DNA of 43,412 bases, from assembly GCA_947585745.1 (NCBI GenBank), contig CANPXF010000018.1:1-43412 (forward strand), read 5' to 3'. The position numbers and the translations under genes are program-made. Source of the DNA: an uncultured Clostridia bacterium. GTDB lineage: Bacteria > Bacillota > Clostridia > Oscillospirales > Acutalibacteraceae. Shown here one piece after another: positions 22,468-30,895 of this stretch; positions within the stretch are counted from its first letter, which is position 1; each line of letters begins with the position of its first letter. Below the pieces are notes generated by a model. The model was not told the DNA's origin and ran no database searches. It worked only from the letters and a program-made list of their open reading frames with translations.

Positions 22468-24051
22468 TTACATTTTAGCTATATGTTTTTGAATCGCGGT
22501 AGCGTCGCTTATATTTACTGTGTTGTCGCCGTTAAAGTCCGCGTTTTGAAGTTTGTAATCTTCAAGCTTAACAGATTTTGCAACGTGTTTTTGAATAACG
22601 GTAACGTCGTTTATATCAACTCTTCCGTTAAAGTCGGCGTCGCCCTTGATATTGGTATCTGTTTTTCCGTTTGTAAGAGCCTTTATAACAAGTGTTCCGC
22701 CGATATCGTCATTAAGCGCGTCTTTGTAATAATCTTTAACGTCTACAATAGAGCCGTTATATGTTACAAAGGATTTCCCTTTTTCGCAGGTGTCGATAAA
22801 GCGCATAACTCCCGTGTCTGCATCTCTGAGCCATTCGCTTACGCCTACGTTATTATCAACCTCATATTTTGTAACGTCAGTATTTATCTCGACCGCGACA
22901 GCGCCTTTTTTCTGCGGAACAACGGTATCGTCAATATCCGCGCATATATATCCGTTGTAGTCTACCGCGCCTTTAGCTAAAAGCTTCCACTTGTTTTTAT
23001 CTTCTTCAGGAATACCGTTTTCGTTAGTCGGCGTGTAGTATATGTTATATTTGGCGCCGAGAGATGTTGTTTCAAATATAACCTTATCGAGTACATTTCC
23101 GTTTTGTGAAAAATCAAAAACATTGAAATAAGTTATATCGTCTTGGTCGATATATGAAAAGTTGTATGTCGCGCCGAATTCCTCATTTTGGTAGAGATAA
23201 TCATTTTCCCCGATTGTCTGAACATTTTCAAGAGCAAAGCTCGGGTCAAAAACCTCTGCGCTGAACAGGTAGTAATCTTCATATGAAATCCAAATATATC
23301 CGCCTATATCGTTATACGAGGGTCCCCAGCTGTTTTTGCAAAGCCACGCGCCGTCATTTTTCGGTGTGTAATTTCCGTCAAAATTCTCTTTGCTGTAATT
23401 ATCGTCCCAGCCTACAACCGAAACCGTGTGGCCCGCCCTTGATTCAATCGGGTCAGTCAGGCAATAAGCCTGATAATTTTTACTGTAAGCGTAGCCGTAG
23501 CTTATATAGTTGGCAGTAACCGCTCCAGTTCTCATAATTGCGAGTTTAACTAAGTTATCGTCGCCTTTATTGTAATATGATACGGCGTTTGCCGTTGTTC
23601 TTATACGACTGCTGTCGTTTCCAACAGGCCCCGAACGGCTTGTAAAATACCCCAGAGGGATAAGAGTGGAGCCGGATTCTTTAACTGTTCTTATCCAGCC
23701 TTCGCCGTCATCTCTCGTCGAACCCCATTTCTCAAGCGCGTCTGTGCTTAAATCAGAGGAGAAAAGTCCGTTTTTAAGCTCTGCGGTTTCAAATGAGGAA
23801 ATAGAGGCAAAAGCCCAGCATACATCGCCGATTTGCGATTTAACACTTGAGCAGAACCCCAAATCCTTTGAGCTGTAGCTTTCGGGCAAATCAAGAATCT
23901 CCGAGCTGTTTTTAAAACGTGTAACAGAAGTGTTTTTAAATTGCTTTTGTCTGTTGCTGTGTTTTAGTTCAACGGCGCCCGCGCTGAATGATGAAAGTAC
24001 AATTATTGATATTATTAAAACTAAAGATGAGAATTTAAAATATTTTTTCAT
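22468..24051 (-). CDS. Secreted papain-like (C1A) cysteine protease with dockerin
   Basis: 527 residues from the ATG at 24051 (GGGTG 5-6 nt upstream); TTG 24069 is an alternative. The signal peptide is followed by a short propeptide. The catalytic residues are the Gln in KSQIGDVCWAFAS, Cys about 78 (CWAF), His about 208 (AGHTVSVVGW) and Asn about 240 (CKNSWG), so the peptidase is intact. A beta-rich domain follows (about 270-455). The C-terminal dockerin (about 464-524) has DADFNGRVDIND and DFNGDNTVNISD loops, each followed by an IQKHxAK helix. This protease should therefore be tethered to the cohesin-bearing complex. It is monocistronic. Confidence 0.93.
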   Translation of the reverse strand: MKKYFKFSSLVLIISIIVLSSFSAGAVELKHSNRQKQFKNTSVTRFKNSSEILDLPESYSSKDLGFCSSVKSQIGDVCWAFASISSFETAELKNGLFSSDLSTDALEKWGSTRDDGEGWIRTVKESGSTLIPLGYFTSRSGPVGNDSSRIRTTANAVSYYNKGDDNLVKLAIMRTGAVTANYISYGYAYSKNYQAYCLTDPIESRAGHTVSVVGWDDNYSKENFDGNYTPKNDGAWLCKNSWGPSYNDIGGYIWISYEDYYLFSAEVFDPSFALENVQTIGENDYLYQNEEFGATYNFSYIDQDDITYFNVFDFSQNGNVLDKVIFETTSLGAKYNIYYTPTNENGIPEEDKNKWKLLAKGAVDYNGYICADIDDTVVPQKKGAVAVEINTDVTKYEVDNNVGVSEWLRDADTGVMRFIDTCEKGKSFVTYNGSIVDVKDYYKDALNDDIGGTLVIKALTNGKTDTNIKGDADFNGRVDINDVTVIQKHVAKSVKLEDYKLQNADFNGDNTVNISDATAIQKHIAKM

Positions 24052-24114
24052 ATTAACACCCATATTCAATACCAGTATAACACAAACCGCTGAAAAAGTT
24101 CAATACCTTAAAGT

Positions 24115-24144
24115 GCATATCTAAAGGTATTGTTTACCATAATA
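24115..24144 (+). promoter_or_regulatory. Forespore SigG-type promoter of gpr
   Basis: GCATA (24115-24119), an 18-nt spacer and CATAATA (24138-24144). This matches the SigG consensus GHATR-N18-CATMHTA exactly, 18 nt before the gpr start. gpr is SigF/SigG-controlled in Bacillus. Confidence 0.7.
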
Positions 24145-24161
24145 AATTCGGGAGTGATTTT

Positions 24162-25046
24162 TTGGAACGAAGAACTGATTTGGCGATTGAGGCGAGAGAG
24201 CTTGCCGGCTCTGATATACAGGGAGTAGAGTATTCCGTGCGAAACGAAAACGGAATGGAAATCTCAAAACTTTGCGTAAAAAATCATCAGGCGAGCGTAA
24301 AGCTGAAAAAGGAGCAGGGAACGTATATCACAATCGACGTTCCGGCGATGACCGATAATTTTTTAAGCACCGACGATAGAATAAAAACCATTTCAAACGA
24401 AATAAAAAGACTGTTGCCCGTGAACGGGCTGGTGCTTGTATGCGGACTCGGAAATGTGGAAATTACGCCCGACGCGCTGGGGCCTAAGACGGTATCGCGT
24501 ATTTTAGCCACACGCCATATCACGGGAGAGCTTGCCAGAAGCACGGGGCTTGACAGTCTGCGTCCCGTCGCGGTTTTAAAACCGGGAGTAACGGGACAAA
24601 CGGGCATAGAAACCTTTGAATATATAGAAAGTATTGTAAAAAAGGTGAGGCCTACCGCTCTCGTTGTTATTGACGCTTTGGCGTCAAGAAGACTCTCAAG
24701 GCTCGGCTGTACGCTCCAGATAAGCGACACGGGTATTTCCCCGGGAGCGGGTGTACAGAATAACCGTAAAAAAATCACGAAAGATTCAGTAGGGATTCCC
24801 GTAATTGCGTTGGGTGTACCGACCGTAGTTGACGCGGTAACTCTTGTTTCGGATTTGCTCGATGTTGACGATGAGAAAACCTCACGGGATTTGAGCGAAG
24901 TTTTAAGTCCCGACAATCGTTCAATGGTCGTAACTCCAAAGGAAATAGACCTTCTTATCGACCGCGCGAGCAGACTCGTTTCTATGTCGTTAAACGTTGC
25001 GTTGCAAAGCGATGTAGACGTCAATCTGCTTGAGGCTCTGCTGTAA
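24162..25046 (+). CDS. gpr: Germination protease (GPR)
   Basis: 294 residues. The GPR protease degrades small acid-soluble spore proteins at germination, releasing DNA and amino acids. Motifs: ERRTDLAIEARELAG at the start (with the propeptide-type RTDLA sequence), ITIDVPAM, LVCGLGNVEITPDALGPKTV, KPGVTGQTGIET and VVIDALASRRLSRLGCTLQI. The catalytic aspartates of this atypical aspartic protease lie within these blocks. The start is TTG, with GGGAGTG before it. It shows the organism sporulates or descends from a spore former. spoIIP follows 58 nt downstream, the same order as in Bacillus. Confidence 0.95.
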   Translation: MERRTDLAIEARELAGSDIQGVEYSVRNENGMEISKLCVKNHQASVKLKKEQGTYITIDVPAMTDNFLSTDDRIKTISNEIKRLLPVNGLVLVCGLGNVEITPDALGPKTVSRILATRHITGELARSTGLDSLRPVAVLKPGVTGQTGIETFEYIESIVKKVRPTALVVIDALASRRLSRLGCTLQISDTGISPGAGVQNNRKKITKDSVGIPVIALGVPTVVDAVTLVSDLLDVDDEKTSRDLSEVLSPDNRSMVVTPKEIDLLIDRASRLVSMSLNVALQSDVDVNLLEALL

Positions 25047-25072
25047 TATAAACCTTAATTTTCGCATATTAT
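25044..25072 (+). promoter_or_regulatory. Mother-cell SigE-like promoter of spoIIP
   Basis: TAATATA (25044-25050), a 14-nt spacer and CATATTAT (25065-25072). It agrees with the SigE consensus KMATATT-N14-CATACAHT at 6 of 7 and 6 of 8 positions. The -35 overlaps the gpr stop codon. Confidence 0.5.
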
Positions 25073-25104
25073 TTTAAATAAGATGTGACAAAGCGGGTGG
25101 TTGT

Positions 25105-26193
25105 TTGAAGACTAAAGGAAAACTAAAAGGCAGTGCGTATGCTTGTGTTGCTGTATTTCTTGTGGCGGTTGCAATTATATCGCTTTATGAGCGCGCGTCA
25201 AAGATTTCGGGAAACGACGGCGCGGCGGTTATGTCGGCTTTGCTTACAATTTCTAAAGGAAATTATAATTTGAATCTTGAAGATAACAGCAAAAAAACTA
25301 AAAAAGATAATGATAAGGCGGTCACCGCTACACAGCCCGTGACCGAGAAACCGACAACCTCATCGGAGTTTTCGGAAAAATATTACAACACTTTTTCCTC
25401 TCACAGCTCAAAGAAGAAGTATCCGATATATACAAAGCAGTTTACCGTCGGGGGCAAAAAGTACGAAAATTTTTATGTAAAAAACAATACCGACTATGAT
25501 TTGAATATAGGAAAAACGTTAAAGCAAAAATTAGGCTTTAAAATTGATAAAAGCGATGATGTTCAGGTTCTGATTTTTCATACTCATACGAGTGAAAGCT
25601 TTATAGACTGCGACGTGGGCTACTATTATTCTGATTATTATCCCCGCACTACTGACACGAGATACAATATTACTCAAGTCGGCGATGAAATTGAAAAACA
25701 GCTCAAACAGGCTGGAATAGGAGTTGTCCACGACAAAACCTCACACGATGACACTTATACGGGAAGCTATCTTAGAAGCCGTGCCACGATAGAAAAATAT
25801 TTAAAGAAGTATCCAAAAATTAAAGTTACTCTTGATATTCACCGCGATTCAATCGGTTCCGATACATACAAGGTTAAACCAACCTTTACTTATAAAGGAA
25901 AAAAAGGAGCGCAGATTATGATAATGTCGGGATATGACCCGTACGGTAATTTTAATTTTCCAAATTGGAATTATAATCTCCGCTTTGCGTTAAGACTTCA
26001 GAAGATGTGTGAAACAAAATTCAGCGGAATGACGCGCCCCCTTGATTTTGGCAATTTTGCTTATAATATGAACGTCAATACAGGCTCATTGCTTATTGAA
26101 GTAGGCGCTGACGGAAACACATTGGAGGAAGCAAAATATTCCGGAAAATTATTGGGTAAGGCGCTCGTCCAAGTATTGCAAAATTCTCCTTAA
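25105..26193 (+). CDS. spoIIP: Stage II sporulation protein P
   Basis: 362 residues. SpoIIP is the amidase/endopeptidase of the SpoIID-M-P engulfment machine that thins septal peptidoglycan. The N-terminal membrane helix (AYACVAVFLVAVAIISLY) is followed by a low-complexity Lys/Thr/Ser linker. The catalytic domain starts near residue 150 with LIFHTHTSESF (zinc His), contains VTLDIHRDS (second His/Asp) and ends with SLLIEVGADGNTLEEAKYSG (catalytic Glu). The start is TTG, with GGGTGG upstream. Genetic order gpr-spoIIP is conserved. Confidence 0.95.
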   Translation: MKTKGKLKGSAYACVAVFLVAVAIISLYERASKISGNDGAAVMSALLTISKGNYNLNLEDNSKKTKKDNDKAVTATQPVTEKPTTSSEFSEKYYNTFSSHSSKKKYPIYTKQFTVGGKKYENFYVKNNTDYDLNIGKTLKQKLGFKIDKSDDVQVLIFHTHTSESFIDCDVGYYYSDYYPRTTDTRYNITQVGDEIEKQLKQAGIGVVHDKTSHDDTYTGSYLRSRATIEKYLKKYPKIKVTLDIHRDSIGSDTYKVKPTFTYKGKKGAQIMIMSGYDPYGNFNFPNWNYNLRFALRLQKMCETKFSGMTRPLDFGNFAYNMNVNTGSLLIEVGADGNTLEEAKYSGKLLGKALVQVLQNSP

Positions 26194-26204
26194 TTTGCTA
26201 TAAT
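26176..26204 (+). promoter_or_regulatory. Promoter for the 26.2-kb membrane protein gene and dusB
   Basis: TTGCAA (26176-26181), a 17-nt spacer and TATAAT (26199-26204). It overlaps the 3' end of spoIIP and gives vegetative transcription of the following genes, separate from the sporulation genes. Confidence 0.7.
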
Positions 26205-26241
26205 GTATTCTGTATAAAATGGGTATTTTGGAGTTTTATCT

Positions 26242-26859
26242 ATGAAGTTTAAAAATATATCGGGAAGGATTGCGATAATACTTTCGTTGTTACTCTTGAT
26301 AACGACTGCGTTTTTCTCTGTAACTGCGGTCGGCGAGGACGGTGAAAACGACGGAAATCAGGTAGCGACAGATGAAGTTGTTACCGAAACCGAACCGCCA
26401 ACAACGCAGGAGCCTGTATATACCGAAACCGAACCGAAAACGGAAGAACAGGCGGATACCACGGAGGAAATCGACACAGAACCCGAAACAGAAAAGCAGG
26501 TTGAAAATGTTGAAACCGACCCTCCCACAGAGGAAGAAAAGCAGGACGAAACTACGGAGGAGGATTATATATTTCTTCCCGAGGCAGTGACCGATGAGGA
26601 TCCGACAGCGGTTGTTGTTAAGCCTGAAGAAAACGGGGATTTGACCTACGGATACGCAAGCTGGGTGTGCGTTATTGTCGGTGTTTTAACGATTATTATA
26701 ATTATTATCAGCAATAAATCCAACTATACGGGCGGCGCCGGAAAACACCGCTACGGGGAAGGCAATAAAATAACAGGCGCAAAGCAACGCCTTTTAAACG
26801 ACGACTACTATACAAACAGAAAATACAACTCCTACTACGATAAGGACATAAGACGTTAA
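26242..26859 (+). CDS. Secreted acidic protein with C-terminal membrane anchor, unknown function
   Basis: 205 residues. The signal peptide is IAIILSLLLLITTAFFSVTA. The ectodomain (about 28-135) is low complexity, almost entirely E, T, P, D and V (repeats such as TETEPPT, TEPETE). It ends in one membrane helix (about 140-162, SWVCVIVGVLTIIIIIISN) and a short basic/Tyr/Asn-rich cytoplasmic tail (NKYNSYYDKDIRR-like). No catalytic domain is visible, so it is probably a spacer-like surface protein. It overlaps dusB by one base (TAATG), so the two are translationally coupled. I do not recognise a family. Confidence 0.8.
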   Translation: MKFKNISGRIAIILSLLLLITTAFFSVTAVGEDGENDGNQVATDEVVTETEPPTTQEPVYTETEPKTEEQADTTEEIDTEPETEKQVENVETDPPTEEEKQDETTEEDYIFLPEAVTDEDPTAVVVKPEENGDLTYGYASWVCVIVGVLTIIIIIISNKSNYTGGAGKHRYGEGNKITGAKQRLLNDDYYTNRKYNSYYDKDIRR

Positions 26860-27821
26860 TGAAAATAGGAAATGTAGAAATAAATTCGCTTTTTGCTCTC
26901 GCCCCGTTAGCGGGAGTAACGGATATGGCTTTTCGCCGCGTCTGCAAAAGCTTTGGAGCGGGATATTGCGAAAGTGAAATGGTATCCGCAAAGGCACTCA
27001 GCTTTAATGATAAAAAGAGCTTTGAGCTTATGCGGATTGCGTCGGACGAGCACCCCTGCGCCGTTCAGATTTTCGGAGATGAGCCTGAACTTATGGCAAA
27101 TGCGGCCAAGCTTGCGGTTAAATCGGGGGCCGATATTGTAGATATAAATATGGGCTGTCCCGCGCCGAAAATCGTAAACAACGGGAGCGGTTGCGCGCTT
27201 ATGAAAAATCCCGAGCTGTGCGGAAGAATTGTATTTTCGGTAAAGTCGGCGGTAAATATCCCTGTAACTGTTAAAATCCGAAAGGGTTTTGATGATGAAA
27301 ATATAACAGCAGTAGAGATCGCGCGGATTTGTGAGAAAAACGGCGCGGACACGGTAATTGTCCACGGCAGGACAAGACAGCAGTACTATTCGGGACATTG
27401 TGATTTGGAAATTATTAAGGCTGTTAAGGAAAATGTAAGAATACCCGTTATCGGAAACGGCGACGTTAGAGATATAAAAAGCGCTGAAAAAATGCTTGAA
27501 TTTACAGGCTGTGACGGAATTATGATTGCAAGAGCCGCTCTCGGCAATCCGTGGATATTCAGAATATTAAACGAATATTTCGATAAAGGAATTATAATAA
27601 ATCAGCCTGCGCCGAAAGAAAAAATGGAAGCTATGGCGAAGCATATTGAGCTTGTCTGCAAATACAAGGGAGAAAAACTCGGAATGTTGCAGTCAAGAAA
27701 GCAAATTTCGTGGTATTTAAAGGGCTTTAAGAAAGCGGCAGGCTTTCGTAACGAGGCGGGATACGTCAGTACCCTCAGCGATATGTACGCTCTTATTGAG
27801 CGTGTTTTAAACAGTCAATAA
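26859..27821 (+). CDS. dusB: tRNA-dihydrouridine synthase
   Basis: 320 residues. An FMN-dependent TIM-barrel enzyme that reduces uridine in the tRNA D-loop. Signatures are LAPLAGVTDMAFRRVCKSFG, VDINMGCPAPKIVNNGSGCA with the catalytic Cys, VIVHGRTRQQ, and GNGDVRDIKSA followed by GCDGIMIARAALGNPW. The C-terminal helical domain ends near ALIERVL. The ATG overlaps the stop of the preceding gene (TAATG). The closest subgroup is DusB, but A or C types cannot be excluded by eye. glyA follows 30 nt later. Confidence 0.94.
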   Translation: MKIGNVEINSLFALAPLAGVTDMAFRRVCKSFGAGYCESEMVSAKALSFNDKKSFELMRIASDEHPCAVQIFGDEPELMANAAKLAVKSGADIVDINMGCPAPKIVNNGSGCALMKNPELCGRIVFSVKSAVNIPVTVKIRKGFDDENITAVEIARICEKNGADTVIVHGRTRQQYYSGHCDLEIIKAVKENVRIPVIGNGDVRDIKSAEKMLEFTGCDGIMIARAALGNPWIFRILNEYFDKGIIINQPAPKEKMEAMAKHIELVCKYKGEKLGMLQSRKQISWYLKGFKKAAGFRNEAGYVSTLSDMYALIERVLNSQ

Positions 27822-27851
27822 TATTATATTTATACATAAGGAGAGAAAAAG

Positions 27852-29099
27852 ATGAAGGAAATGCAGAACATTGAGCTTTTAAAGCAGTATGATTCTGAAA
27901 TCGGAAACGCTATGCAGGACGAGCTTGACCGACAGAGGAGGAATCTTGAGCTTATCGCGAGTGAAAACATTGTCAGCGAGCCCGTTATGGCGGCTATGGG
28001 CAGTATTCTCACAAACAAATACGCGGAGGGACTTCCCGGAAAACGCTACTACGGCGGTTGTCAGTGCGTAGACGTGGTTGAAAATATTGCGCGTGACAGA
28101 GCCTGCAAGCTGTTCGGCGCAGAGGCCGCCAATGTTCAGCCCCATTCGGGAGCGCAGGCTAATACGGCTGTTTATTTTGCAATGCTCAATCCCGGAGATA
28201 CAGTTATGGGTATGAACCTTAACGAAGGCGGTCACCTGACTCACGGCTCTCCGGTAAATATTTCAGGTAAATATTTTAATTTTGTACCATACGGTGTAGA
28301 CCCCGAAACTCACTATATTGACTATGATAACGTACTCAAAATCGCCAAGGATTGTAAGCCTAAGCTTATTGTTGCGGGAGCAAGCGCGTATCCCCGTGTG
28401 ATTGATTTCGCGAAACTTCGTGAAATTGCCGATGAGGCAGGGGCTTATCTTATGGTCGATATGGCTCATATAGCAGGATTGGTCGCGGGCGGAGTTCACC
28501 CGAATCCCGTTCCTTATTGCGACTTTGTTACAACAACGACACATAAGACTTTAAGAGGTCCGAGAGGCGGTCTTATTCTTATGAAAGAAAAGTACGCCAA
28601 GGATATTAACAAAGCCGTTTTCCCCGGAACGCAGGGCGGCCCTTTAATGCACACAATCGCATCAAAGGCGGTATGCTTTGGCGAGGCTATGAAGCCTGAA
28701 TTTAAGGAATACGCACAGCAGATAGTAAGCAACTGCAAGGCATTAGCGGACGGACTCATAAAACGCGGAAATAAGCTTGTTTCGGGCGGTACGGATAATC
28801 ACGTTCTCCTTATGGATTTGCGCGGTACGGGCGTTACGGGCAAGGAGCTTGAGGCAAGACTTGACGAGTGCTACATTACAGTTAATAAAAATACTATTCC
28901 AAACGAGCCTCTTTCTCCGTTTGTAACCTCGGGTGTTCGTATAGGCACCGCGGCGGTTACTACAAGAGGATTAAAGGAAGACGATATGGATAAAATCGCG
29001 GAATACATCACTTTAGTTCTTAACGATTTTGAGGCTAATGCCGATAAGGTAAGAGCGGGAGTAGAGGAAATTTGCGCTAAATATCCGCTTTACGAATAA
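27852..29099 (+). CDS. glyA: Serine hydroxymethyltransferase
   Basis: 415 residues, standard length. This PLP enzyme interconverts serine and glycine, with tetrahydrofolate carrying the one-carbon unit. Motifs are [36 protein letters not shown] and the PLP lysine in [25 protein letters not shown] and [14 protein letters not shown] are also typical. The ribosome binding site is AGGAGA. It is closely followed by rarA (23 nt), and no riboswitch is seen upstream. Confidence 0.97.
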   Translation: MKEMQNIELLKQYDSEIGNAMQDELDRQRRNLELIASENIVSEPVMAAMGSILTNKYAEGLPGKRYYGGCQCVDVVENIARDRACKLFGAEAANVQPHSGAQANTAVYFAMLNPGDTVMGMNLNEGGHLTHGSPVNISGKYFNFVPYGVDPETHYIDYDNVLKIAKDCKPKLIVAGASAYPRVIDFAKLREIADEAGAYLMVDMAHIAGLVAGGVHPNPVPYCDFVTTTTHKTLRGPRGGLILMKEKYAKDINKAVFPGTQGGPLMHTIASKAVCFGEAMKPEFKEYAQQIVSNCKALADGLIKRGNKLVSGGTDNHVLLMDLRGTGVTGKELEARLDECYITVNKNTIPNEPLSPFVTSGVRIGTAAVTTRGLKEDDMDKIAEYITLVLNDFEANADKVRAGVEEICAKYPLYE

Positions 29100-29122
29100 T
29101 TTAATATATAGAGGTTTTTATT

Positions 29123-30388
29123 ATGTCCGCTCCTTTAGCCGACCGCCTTCGGCCCCAAAGTCTTGACGATATAGTGGGGCAGAAGCACATTCTCGGAAAA
29201 GATAAACCGCTTAGAAAAATTATTGAAAGCGGTACAGTTCCCAATTTAATATTTTACGGTCCGTCGGGAGTGGGCAAAACTACCCTCGCTAATTATATTG
29301 CGAAAATAACGAACCGAACCTTTAAAAAGCTAAACGGTACAACTGCGTCAACCGCTGATATAAAGGAGGTTTTCGCCTCTACCGATACTCTTATGGGTTT
29401 AAACGGAATACTCCTTTATCTTGACGAAATCCAGTATTTTAACAAAAAACAACAGCAGACGCTTTTAGAGTACATAGAAAACGGAAAAATTACGCTTATT
29501 ACCTCGACTACCGAAAATCCCTACTTTTATGTTTATAACGCTATTCTTTCGCGGAGTACGGTTTTTGAGTTTAAAAGCGTTGAGCCTAAGGAGATAGAGA
29601 AAGCAGTCTACAGAGCTGTAGACTTTCTTGCTCGGGAGCAGTCTATAGATATTGATATAGATGACGAGAGCGTTTCCCATATTGCTACGGCCTGCGGCGG
29701 AGATGTAAGAAAGGCTATGAACGCCGTTGAGCTGTCTGTTCTCGCCGCTCCAGAAAAGAACGGACGTAAGGTCATCGAATATTCTACCGTGGACGAGCTT
29801 ACACAAAAATCCGCGATTCGTTATGACCGCGACGGTGATGAACATTACGACATTGTTTCGGCGTATCAAAAAAGTATGCGTGGTTCTGACGCGAACGCCG
29901 CCTTGCACTATCTTGCGCGCCTTCTTGAGGCGGGCGACCTTCCGTCTGCCTGCAGGAGATTAATGGTTTGCGCGAGCGAGGACGTCGGGCTTGCATATCC
30001 ACAGCTTTTACCTATAGTCCACAGTTGTGTGGAAATGGCGCTCAAAGTCGGATTGCCCGAGGCAAGAATTCCATTGGCTGACGCTGTTATTATGGTCTGT
30101 AACGCGCCAAAATCCATTTCGGGTATTACTGCGATTGACAGAGCAATTGCCGATGTAAAGGCGGGAAAGGGAGGACCCGTTCCGCGTTGCCTTCAAAACA
30201 AGCATTACGACGGCGAGGACAATCCGAATAAAGGGCAGTTTTACCTTTATCCCCACAACTATCCCGACCATTACGTTGAACAGCAATACCTTCCCGACTC
30301 TATTAAGGACGTTTCTTACTACGAATTCGGCGACAATAAAAACGAACAGGCATTTAAAGTGTATTGGGACAAAATCAAAAAATTTTAA
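29123..30388 (+). CDS. rarA: Replication-associated recombination protein RarA (MgsA)
   Basis: 421 residues. A AAA+ ATPase related to clamp loaders that acts at stalled forks. Walker A is YGPSGVGKTTLA, Walker B is LLYLDEIQYF, and sensor 1 is LITSTTENPYF. The N-terminus has LADRLRPQSLDDIVGQKHIL. The C-terminal MgsA-type domain includes GDEHYDIVSAYQKSMRGSDA and SEDVGLAYPQ and ends near YWDKIKKF. It lies 23 nt after glyA; the following intergenic region holds a repeat copy and a terminator. Confidence 0.95.
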   Translation: MSAPLADRLRPQSLDDIVGQKHILGKDKPLRKIIESGTVPNLIFYGPSGVGKTTLANYIAKITNRTFKKLNGTTASTADIKEVFASTDTLMGLNGILLYLDEIQYFNKKQQQTLLEYIENGKITLITSTTENPYFYVYNAILSRSTVFEFKSVEPKEIEKAVYRAVDFLAREQSIDIDIDDESVSHIATACGGDVRKAMNAVELSVLAAPEKNGRKVIEYSTVDELTQKSAIRYDRDGDEHYDIVSAYQKSMRGSDANAALHYLARLLEAGDLPSACRRLMVCASEDVGLAYPQLLPIVHSCVEMALKVGLPEARIPLADAVIMVCNAPKSISGITAIDRAIADVKAGKGGPVPRCLQNKHYDGEDNPNKGQFYLYPHNYPDHYVEQQYLPDSIKDVSYYEFGDNKNEQAFKVYWDKIKKF

Positions 30389-30390
30389 AT

Positions 30391-30602
30391 CTCCACGTCA
30401 GACATTGCAGTTCCTCTCGGACAAATCATATCCCCCATATGTTTGAGCCTATGTCTTGTTTTGGATAGGGAGGATAAGTTCTGCGGTAGACTTTTTAGAC
30501 CTTTTAAAAACTTTTCCTTTCTATCTTTTTTGAATATGAAATAAAAGTTTACCTATAAATCCAATTCTTAATTTTTAATTTTTAATTCTTAATTTTTAAA
30601 TC
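30391..30602 (+). repeat. Intergenic repeat family, copy 1
   Basis: Starts TCCACGTCAGACATTGCAG, contains TGTCTTGTTTTGGATAGGG, GGTAGACTTTTTAGACC and TTTCCTTTC, and ends in the AT-rich TTCTTAATTTTTAATTC block. A start fragment (GTCAGACATTGCA) of another copy follows at 30603-30620. It contains no ORF and has no terminal inverted repeats. Confidence 0.8.
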
Positions 30603-30637
30603 GTCAGACATTGCAATCCCTATTTTAAATCCATTTT

Positions 30638-30676
30638 CCCCTTGATGTATATTCAACATCAAGGGGCTTATTTTTC
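30638..30676 (+). terminator. Strong terminator in the rarA 3' region
   Basis: CCCCTTGATGT/AACATCAAGGGG with a 6-nt loop and a T-rich tail (CTTATTTTT). It probably ends the glyA-rarA transcript after the repeat. Confidence 0.88.
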
Positions 30677-30895
30677 TGTTGTCCGCATTTGCGGACTTAT
30701 GAAAAATAATTCGCTCAATTTTATTAGTTAAACAATACAAAAATAATTAAAAAAATTCGTTAACTTGACGAAGGTATAATTCTCTTACCGAAAATTAAAA
30801 CTGTGTTTTTTTGTTAAAATAATATACGAATAATTTCATAATTTTATTATTATGGGAAGTTTTGAAATTTATTTATTTAGAAGGAGGAATTTTTT

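Larger units (their letters stand above)
30389..30895. other. Intergenic region rarA to CBM26 gene
   Basis: Repeat copy 1 with a fragment, a terminator at 30638-30676, then about 220 AT-rich bases that must hold the promoter and leader of the starch operon. I could not fix a convincing -35/-10 pair; a TATAAT lies at about 30774-30779, but the upstream hexamer is poor. Confidence 0.55.
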
